From Actinomycetota bacterium (GTDB lineage Bacteria; Actinomycetota; Actinomycetes; Streptosporangiales; Streptosporangiaceae), in NCBI GenBank assembly GCA_003541285.1, contig DPMS01000786.1, forward strand, positions 1 through 11,318: 11,318 bases of DNA. Direction: 5' to 3'. A program made the position numbers and the translations under genes. Numbering within the stretch: position 1 is the first letter of the stretch; each line of letters begins with the position of its first letter. The notes beneath the pieces were generated by a model. The model was not told where the DNA came from. It saw only the letters and a list, made by a program, of their open reading frames with translations, and searched no databases. Positions 6,689 through 11,318 of this stretch are shown in pieces.

Positions 6689-7970
6689 CGGCGGCCTTCA
6701 GCTCCAGGTAGGCGTCGGCCAGGGCGGAGGGCAGCCGGTCCGGTGGCGCGTCCACCACCTGCGCGCCGCGTCGCTGGAGCAGCACCGAAACCCGCTGCCT
6801 GCCTGCCCGTGCCTGTTCGGCCGCTGCCGCGCTGTAGACACGGGCGGCATCACCGCGGCCCGATGCCATGTCCGCGAGCGCCGGGTCGGCCACCGCCGCG
6901 ACCAGCACCTGGTTCCGGGCGGTCAGCAGTGGCAGCCGGGGCAGCAGGCCTTCGGTGATCGCGGCCGGGTTGAGATCGGTCAGCAGGACGATCAGCGAGC
7001 GATGCCGCGCGGTCGTCAGCGCGGCGCTGGCAAGGGCGGCGGCGTCGGTCTCCACCAGTTCCGGGCCGATGTTCGCCATCGCCTCGGTAACCGAAGACAA
7101 CACGGCAGAACGGGTGGCCCCCACGACTCTTGCCCGCACCCGCCGGTCGAACGCGAGGAAATCAACCCGGTCGCCTGCCCGTGAGGCAAGGGCGGTCAGC
7201 AGGAGCGTCGCGTCCATGGAGGTGTCCAGCCGGGGGATTCCCGCGACCCGGCCCGCGGACGTGCGGCCGGTGTCGAGCACGACCAGGATCCGCCGGTCGC
7301 GTTCCGGCCGCCAGGTGCGCACCATCACGTCCCCGCGGCGCGCCGCGGCGCGCCAGTCAATGGACCTGACGTCGTCGCCGATCACGTACTCCCGCAGGGA
7401 GTCGAACTCGCTGCCCTGCCCGCGCAGCAGGGCACGGTGCTGCCCGTCGAGCTGGCGCAGCCGGGACAGCTTCTCGGGCAGGTGCCTGCGGCTGCGGAAC
7501 GGTGGCAGCACCCGCACCGTCCACGGCGCCTGGCGCCTGGCCTGCCGTCCGGCGAGCCCGAACGGCCCCAGCGAGCGGATCGTCACCATGGCCGCGGCCT
7601 TGTCGCCGCGGCGGCTAGGCGTGAGGGTGGTGGCCAGCGCGGCGCGGGTGCCGGCCGGGATGTGCACCCGCAGGTGGTGGGGCTGCGCCCCGGCACTGGG
7701 CTGCCACGCGTCGCGGATGTCGGCGCGCAGCGTGCGGCGGCCGGGGTTGGTGACGGTGAGCGTGAGCGCCGCGCTCTGGCCGAGCAGGACCTTGATGTCC
7801 CCGGCACGGGCCAGCTGAAGCGGCTTGATGGGAGCCGCCACCACCAGGTCGGTGATGATCGCGGTCAGCAGCAGCCCATTCACCGCCAGCAGCGCCACCA
7901 GGTCACGGGCCGCCAGGATCACCAGGGTGCCGACCAGGGCGGCGAGCGCCGCCCGGCCGGTCAGGGCCAC
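6678..7970 (-). CDS. DUF58 domain protein (vWA-like partner of MoxR)
   Basis: This 430-residue protein is a DUF58 family member, the usual partner of MoxR ATPases, membrane-anchored with a cytosolic vWA-like domain. Hydrophobic segments lie near 5-22 and 24-45, then a beta-rich region. The diagnostic DUF58 block spans about 184-238: EYVIGDDVRSIDWRAAARRG, RTWRPERDRR, then a vWA MIDAS-like DTGRTS (233-238). The C-terminal half continues the vWA fold, with LIVLLTDLNP as a further strand. I chose the GTG at 7970 because GGAG stands 6 nt before it and because homologues begin MALTGRAAL. An in-frame GTG at 8000 would add 10 residues but has no ribosome site. It is the last gene of the moxR operon, 85 nt after the moxR stop. 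It is convergent with the SpoIIM gene. The family is secure; the client proteins are unknown. Confidence 0.95.
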   Translation of the reverse strand: MALTGRAALAALVGTLVILAARDLVALLAVNGLLLTAIITDLVVAAPIKPLQLARAGDIKVLLGQSAALTLTVTNPGRRTLRADIRDAWQPSAGAQPHHLRVHIPAGTRAALATTLTPSRRGDKAAAMVTIRSLGPFGLAGRQARRQAPWTVRVLPPFRSRRHLPEKLSRLRQLDGQHRALLRGQGSEFDSLREYVIGDDVRSIDWRAAARRGDVMVRTWRPERDRRILVVLDTGRTSAGRVAGIPRLDTSMDATLLLTALASRAGDRVDFLAFDRRVRARVVGATRSAVLSSVTEAMANIGPELVETDAAALASAALTTARHRSLIVLLTDLNPAAITEGLLPRLPLLTARNQVLVAAVADPALADMASGRGDAARVYSAAAAEQARAGRQRVSVLLQRRGAQVVDAPPDRLPSALADAYLELKAAGRL

Positions 7971-8059
7971 CGTGCGCTCCAGGGCAGCCGGGTCGCGCAC
8001 GGCAGCAGCGCCCGGGATGAGCGTGGCTGGGGTGCACCCGCCCGGGGCCGGGCTGTCAT
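7961..8059 (-). CDS. Possible 32-codon relay ORF between moxR and the DUF58 gene
   Basis: The ATG at 8059-8057 overlaps the moxR stop as ATGA. The frame runs 32 codons to a TGA at 7963-7961, inside the fourth and fifth bases onward of the DUF58 reading frame, so its stop falls 8-10 nt past the DUF58 GTG. The Arg/Pro/Ala-rich product resembles no family I know. Such a frame could carry ribosomes from moxR to DUF58, but a 33-codon open frame can easily be chance in DNA this GC-rich. Confidence 0.25.
   Translation of the reverse strand: MTARPRAGAPQPRSSRALLPCATRLPWSARWP
7977..7980 (-). promoter_or_regulatory. Ribosome-binding site fixing the DUF58 start
   Basis: The minus strand reads GGAG at 7980-7977, 6 nt before the GTG at 7970. 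It supports this start over the GTG at 8000. Confidence 0.6.
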
Positions 8060-9099
8060 CGCGGCACCGGCACCGAGGCGAGCACCGTGTCCAGCACGCC
8101 GTCGGCGGTCGCGCCCTCCAGTTCCGCCTCCGGCCGCAACTGCACCCGGTGCCGCAGGGTCGGCCGGGCCAGCGCCTTGACGTCGTCAGGGATCACATAG
8201 TCCCGGCCAGCCAGCCAGGCCCACGCCCGGCTGGTCGCCTGGAGCGCGGTTGCGCCGCGGGGCGAGACACCAAGCCGCAGCGAGGGGGACTGCCGGGTGG
8301 CACGAGCCAGATCGACGATGTACCCGGTGACCTCAGGAGCCACCCGGACCTGCCTGATCGCCGCCCGGGCGGCCGCCAGGCCGGCGGCGTCGGCGACCGG
8401 CCTGATCCCGGCTCCCCCGAGATCGCTGGGGTCGAACCCGCCCGCGTGGCGGGTCAGGACCGCGATCTCCTGCTCACGGGCCGGCGCGGCCACGGTGAGC
8501 TTGACCAGGAACCGGTCCAGTTGCGCCTCCGGCAGGGGATAGGTCCCCTCGTATTCGATGGGGTTCTGGGTGGCTGCGACCAGGAACGGCTCAGGCAGCG
8601 GGCGCGGGGTTCCTTCCACCGAGACCTGGCGTTCCTCCATCGCCTCCAGCAGCGCCGCCTGCGTCTTGGGCGGGGTCCGGTTGACTTCGTCGGCGAGCAG
8701 CAGGTTGGTGAAGACCGGGCCCTCCCGGAACTGGAAGAGCGCCGTCTTCGCGTCATAGATCAGCGAGCCGGTCACGTCGCCGGGCATCAGGTCGGCGGTG
8801 AACTGGACCCGGGTGCTGCGCAGGGACAGCGCGCTGGCCAGGGACCGGACCAGCAGCGTCTTGGCCACCCCTGGCACGCCTTCCAGCAGAACGTGGCCCC
8901 GGCAGAGCAGGCAGATCACCAGCCCGGTGATCACGGAGTCCTGGCCGACGACAGCCTTGCCAACCTCCACACGCACGGCTTCGAGGCTGGACCGTGGGTC
9001 CTTGTCTGGTACCGCCAGCGGCACTGGCGCATCCGCGGCGTGGGGCACGAGCGGCTCCATCGGGTCCAGCCCGGCAGCGGGCGGGAATTCGGCAGTCAC
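8056..9099 (-). CDS. moxR: MoxR-family AAA+ ATPase
   Basis: MoxR ATPases are cytosolic AAA+ proteins that act with vWA or DUF58 proteins as chaperone-like machines. In this 347-residue protein Walker A is GVPGVAKT (74-81), Walker B is LLLADE (133-138) followed by VNRTPPKTQAALLEAMEE, sensor 1 is in ATQNP (176-180), and the arginine-finger block is LPEAQLDRF (189-197). The C-terminal lid contains LGVSPRGATAL, with the sensor 2 arginine. Residues 1-35 are a Pro/Ala-rich extension. The GTG start overlaps the stop of the DUF4350 gene by 4 nt (GTGA), a sign of translational coupling; GGAAGGACAG lies somewhat far upstream. It is followed by the DUF58 gene. Recalled orthologue: MoxR2 in the Mycobacterium tuberculosis Rv3692 region. 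The motifs are complete, so an active ATPase is expected. Confidence 0.97.
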   Translation of the reverse strand: MTAEFPPAAGLDPMEPLVPHAADAPVPLAVPDKDPRSSLEAVRVEVGKAVVGQDSVITGLVICLLCRGHVLLEGVPGVAKTLLVRSLASALSLRSTRVQFTADLMPGDVTGSLIYDAKTALFQFREGPVFTNLLLADEVNRTPPKTQAALLEAMEERQVSVEGTPRPLPEPFLVAATQNPIEYEGTYPLPEAQLDRFLVKLTVAAPAREQEIAVLTRHAGGFDPSDLGGAGIRPVADAAGLAAARAAIRQVRVAPEVTGYIVDLARATRQSPSLRLGVSPRGATALQATSRAWAWLAGRDYVIPDDVKALARPTLRHRVQLRPEAELEGATADGVLDTVLASVPVPR

Positions 9100-10277
9100 T
9101 GGGTGAGCACCTGTCCTTCCAGGGAGTCAAGATCAGTCGCGAGAGTCACGAGCGCGGCGTCGTCGCCGGGGGGCGGCCCGTACAGCATCGCGTGCAGGTC
9201 GTTCACGCCGCGCCCGGTCCGGCTTGCCAGTTCCTGGCAGGTCGCCTCCGGCGACGCCTCCTTCGGCAACCCGATCCGGGCGGTGATCCGCGTCAGGGCG
9301 GCGGTGCGCAGCGCCGCCGCTGCCCGGCCGCGGGCCCGGCGCGAGCGGTAGAGCCGGCCGTGGCCCGCCACAGTTTCGGAGGCCCGGACCACCACCGGCA
9401 TCGGCTCGAAGACCAGCGGGCCGAACCTGCGGCCCCGCCAGAACGCGGCCAGCACCAGCGCCACCCCGAGTTCGGCGACCACCAGGTAGACCGGGCCCGG
9501 GATCAGGCTGGCTGGAGAGGACCCCCCCGCCGTGGCCGGGGGAGGCACCAGCCAGATGACACGGGAATCGGTGCCGAGCAGGTCAAGCGCGAGTGCGGCA
9601 TTGCCATTGCGGCCCAGGCCGGCGTTGGTGAGCGGGGCGGCAGTGCCCAGGACGGTGACGGCGCGCCCGTCGCTTCGGATGCGCACCAGGAACGCGCTGC
9701 CCGGCTCCGCCGCCCCGGCGGCGCCACGGCGTGCTGGCAGGAGACTCGCCCGGTAGCAGCGCCACGCCCCCCACACGGTCGTGCGCAGCGCGACACCGCC
9801 CATGTCGGCCGGGCCTGCCAGCCGGGCGGCTGGCAGGCCGCACCGCGGCGGGAGGCTGGCTACCGGCGCACTGGCCCGGGCTGCCAGCGTGACCCCGGGG
9901 GCCAGGGCGTTGAGTGCGTTCCTGCCAGGCGAGACGATCAGCAGGTCGGCGGGGCTCGTGGCGAGCATCGCGAGTGAGGTGGGCCCGAGTGCGCCGGGAT
10001 CGGTGATGACCAGGGCGGTGCCCTGCCGCTGGCTCTGCGCCAGCGCCTGCCCGGCCGTCACGACCCTGATCACCGGCCTGCCCTGCCCGGCCAGGAGCGC
10101 TGCCAGGGCATGGGTGCCAGCGGGGCTGACGTCCTGCGGGTCGAGCGGGCCCGTGACGGCGGGCCTGGCCTGCAGCATGGCGACCACCACGCCGCCGGCC
10201 AGGATGAGGCCCACCAGGATGACAGGCGCACGCCAGCGGCGCCAGTCGCTGGCGGCACCGGTCCCGCCGGCGGTCAT
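9096..10277 (-). CDS. DUF4350 domain membrane protein
   Basis: This 393-residue protein starts with a short basic cytosolic end (DWRRWR), then a membrane segment at about 17-36, an extracytoplasmic region at 40-255 and a second membrane segment near 258-280, followed by a basic cytosolic tail (RGRRFGPLV, then RSRRARGRAAAALR). The block DPQDVSPAGTHALAALLAGQGRPV (46-69) is the typical start of the DUF4350 domain, a Rossmann-like domain recalled as related to ABC-transporter accessory (GldG-like) domains. ALVITDP (88-94) and DLLIVSPG (111-118) are its beta strands. The ATG overlaps the DUF4129 stop as ATGA, and its own stop overlaps the moxR start. Its job is unknown, but its fixed place between DUF4129 and MoxR implies it is a membrane part of the MoxR machine. 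Confidence 0.9.
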   Translation of the reverse strand: MTAGGTGAASDWRRWRAPVILVGLILAGGVVVAMLQARPAVTGPLDPQDVSPAGTHALAALLAGQGRPVIRVVTAGQALAQSQRQGTALVITDPGALGPTSLAMLATSPADLLIVSPGRNALNALAPGVTLAARASAPVASLPPRCGLPAARLAGPADMGGVALRTTVWGAWRCYRASLLPARRGAAGAAEPGSAFLVRIRSDGRAVTVLGTAAPLTNAGLGRNGNAALALDLLGTDSRVIWLVPPPATAGGSSPASLIPGPVYLVVAELGVALVLAAFWRGRRFGPLVFEPMPVVVRASETVAGHGRLYRSRRARGRAAAALRTAALTRITARIGLPKEASPEATCQELASRTGRGVNDLHAMLYGPPPGDDAALVTLATDLDSLEGQVLTQ

Positions 10278-10993
10278 GACGCCCGGCCCCCCGCCAGGAC
10301 CGCCGATGGCGCCACTTCAGCCCGGCCCACCCGCGGCGCACTGGCCATGACCTGCTTGCCGAGTTCGCGCAGGCGTTCGTAGCCTTCTCTGGTACCCGGG
10401 CGCTGGCCGTAACAGACCTCGTCGAACAGCCGGGCGGCAGCCCGCAGCCCCGGGGCGTGTACGGGCAGAACATGGCCCGCCTCTTCGGCGAACTCATCGG
10501 CTGTCCGGCCGGTGCGCGGCGGCAGGACGCCGCGTTCATCCAGTTCCGCCGCGATCGCCCGGACGCACTCGCGGATCGCGGTCGCGTAGTCGCCTGCGTC
10601 CGCCAGGCGTTCTGCTTCAGTGCGGTGATCGCGGGCGGTGCGGGCGGTCCCGTGCGGGGTCAGCGCGCCGCGGCCGCGATGGGTCCGGCCGACCGGGCCC
10701 AGCCAGGCACGCAGGCCGGCCACCACGATCACCAGGAGAGCTGCCAGGGCGACGAGGCCCCACCACCCTCCCGGCACCACCAGGTTGGCTCCATGCACGA
10801 TCCTGGCCAGCAGCCGGAGGATGGCGTCGATGATGCGCTGCGTCAGCGAGGTGCTGGGGTGGTAGACCGGCTTGGACAGCTCCTCGCGGGCGAGCTGCTG
10901 TGCCGCGCGCCTGCCGATGCCCGGGCGACCGCTGGCCGGCGCGGCGAGGACGGTGAGGGCGGCGCGGGCGGTGGGGGCGCAGGCAGCGGTCAC
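10274..10993 (-). CDS. DUF4129 domain single-pass membrane protein
   Basis: This 239-residue protein has a conserved membrane-proximal stretch IGRRAAQQLAREELSKPVYH (26-45), one membrane segment at about 77-97, and a cytosolic DUF4129 domain at about 120-215. In that domain AGDYATAIRECVRAIAAELDE, the GRTADEFA turn and the ARLFDEVCYGQRPGT block are visible. DUF4129 is often found fused to or beside transglutaminase-like and MoxR proteins. I chose the GTG at 10993 because it overlaps the stop of the upstream gene as GTGA, the same style as the next two junctions; an open frame continues upstream to 11089 but overlaps the previous gene and looks non-native. The next gene overlaps its stop as ATGA. 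The family is secure; the start is likely. Confidence 0.92.
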   Translation of the reverse strand: MTAACAPTARAALTVLAAPASGRPGIGRRAAQQLAREELSKPVYHPSTSLTQRIIDAILRLLARIVHGANLVVPGGWWGLVALAALLVIVVAGLRAWLGPVGRTHRGRGALTPHGTARTARDHRTEAERLADAGDYATAIRECVRAIAAELDERGVLPPRTGRTADEFAEEAGHVLPVHAPGLRAAARLFDEVCYGQRPGTREGYERLRELGKQVMASAPRVGRAEVAPSAVLAGGRAS

Positions 10994-11318
10994 CACGCTG
11001 GCGGGGCGCCCGCGGCCGGTGGTGCGGGGGTGGCGGCCGGGCCCGGGCCAGCCGGGGGTGCCGGCGCGGCGGGGCCGGACGGCCGCCACACGGTGGCGAA
11101 CTCGTCCCCAGCGGGCTGGCCGTCACCGGTGGCGGTCTGCAGCACCAGATCCAGGCCTTCCCGGCGCATCCGCAGGTCGACGTAGAGCAGGTCGGCGACC
11201 CCGACGAAGATGGGAGCCGTCACGGTCCCGGCAATGATGCTGCCGATGGCAACGATGATCCGGCTCGTCATGCCCGGCTGGAACGCCTGGCTGAAGTGCC
11301 CGAAGCCGCCGAAGCCGC
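10990..11318 (-). CDS. C-terminal part of a multi-pass membrane protein (DUF7847-like)
   Basis: The frame is open to the window edge, so the N-terminal majority is missing; 108 residues are seen. After a Gly/Phe-rich stretch there is a hydrophobic segment (IIVAIGSIIAGTVTAPIFVGVADLLYVD), then DLRMRREGLDLVLQ, the usual end of the actinobacterial membrane proteins that precede DUF4129 in this operon and are annotated as DUF7847 or as having a glycerophosphodiesterase membrane domain. The remaining tail is Pro/Ala-rich. An ATG at 11271 is internal and not the start. The stop overlaps the DUF4129 start. The assignment rests on this motif and on context. Confidence 0.7.
   Translation of the reverse strand, partial: GFGGFGHFSQAFQPGMTSRIIVAIGSIIAGTVTAPIFVGVADLLYVDLRMRREGLDLVLQTATGDGQPAGDEFATVWRPSGPAAPAPPAGPGPAATPAPPAAGAPPAW

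Noticed and set aside
7825..9351. Plus-strand open frame of 508 codons across moxR
   Set aside because: The opposite strand carries complete MoxR Walker A, Walker B and sensor motifs; the antisense product is low-complexity.
10994..11089. N-terminal extension of the DUF4129 protein to 11089
   Set aside because: The extra residues are Arg/Pro/Gly-rich shadow of the preceding gene's tail; the GTGA overlap at 10993 matches the operon's style.

Overview
The window is very GC-rich, dense with genes, uses many GTG starts and stop/start overlaps, and carries a gene order typical of actinobacteria. It most resembles a filamentous or mycelial actinomycete chromosome (Streptomyces/Streptosporangiales-like); the genus cannot be fixed from the sequence alone. 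No transposase, integrase, tRNA, rRNA or cas gene was seen.

Layout. (1) 1-2481, plus strand: the 3' part of a standard S-adenosylhomocysteine hydrolase gene (ahcY), followed after 2 nt by a second, shorter SAHH homologue of the archaeal/Thermotoga type in which several catalytic positions are changed. (2) 2482-3259: a 778-bp stretch between convergent genes, with no convincing gene. It holds four regularly spaced imperfect inverted repeats (period 70-75 bp) and a strong perfect hairpin. (3) 3260-5519, minus strand: an RDD-family membrane protein gene followed by a YbhN/LPG-synthase-like membrane protein gene, probably one transcript. (4) 5520-5584: a short divergent promoter region with a dyad. 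(5) 5585-6580, plus strand: a SpoIIM-family membrane protein. (6) 6581-6677: a convergent gap with four tandem 15-bp repeats. (7) 6678-11318, minus strand: an operon read as DUF7847-like membrane protein (partial) > DUF4129 > DUF4350 > MoxR ATPase > DUF58. Three of its four junctions are 4-nt stop/start overlaps, and the last is bridged by a possible 32-codon relay ORF.

How the genes work together. MoxR AAA+ ATPases plus DUF58 (vWA-like) proteins and membrane partners form a widely conserved chaperone-like module thought to mature or regulate envelope proteins. The same order, with SpoIIM and RDD genes next to it on alternating strands, is recalled from Mycobacterium (Rv3690-Rv3695 region) and Streptomyces (between mtrA and the SAHH gene), so this part is core actinobacterial genome. 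The SAHH pair belongs to the activated methyl cycle. The least ordinary elements are the divergent SAHH paralogue, the dyad-repeat array after it, and the 15-bp repeat cluster after the SpoIIM gene.
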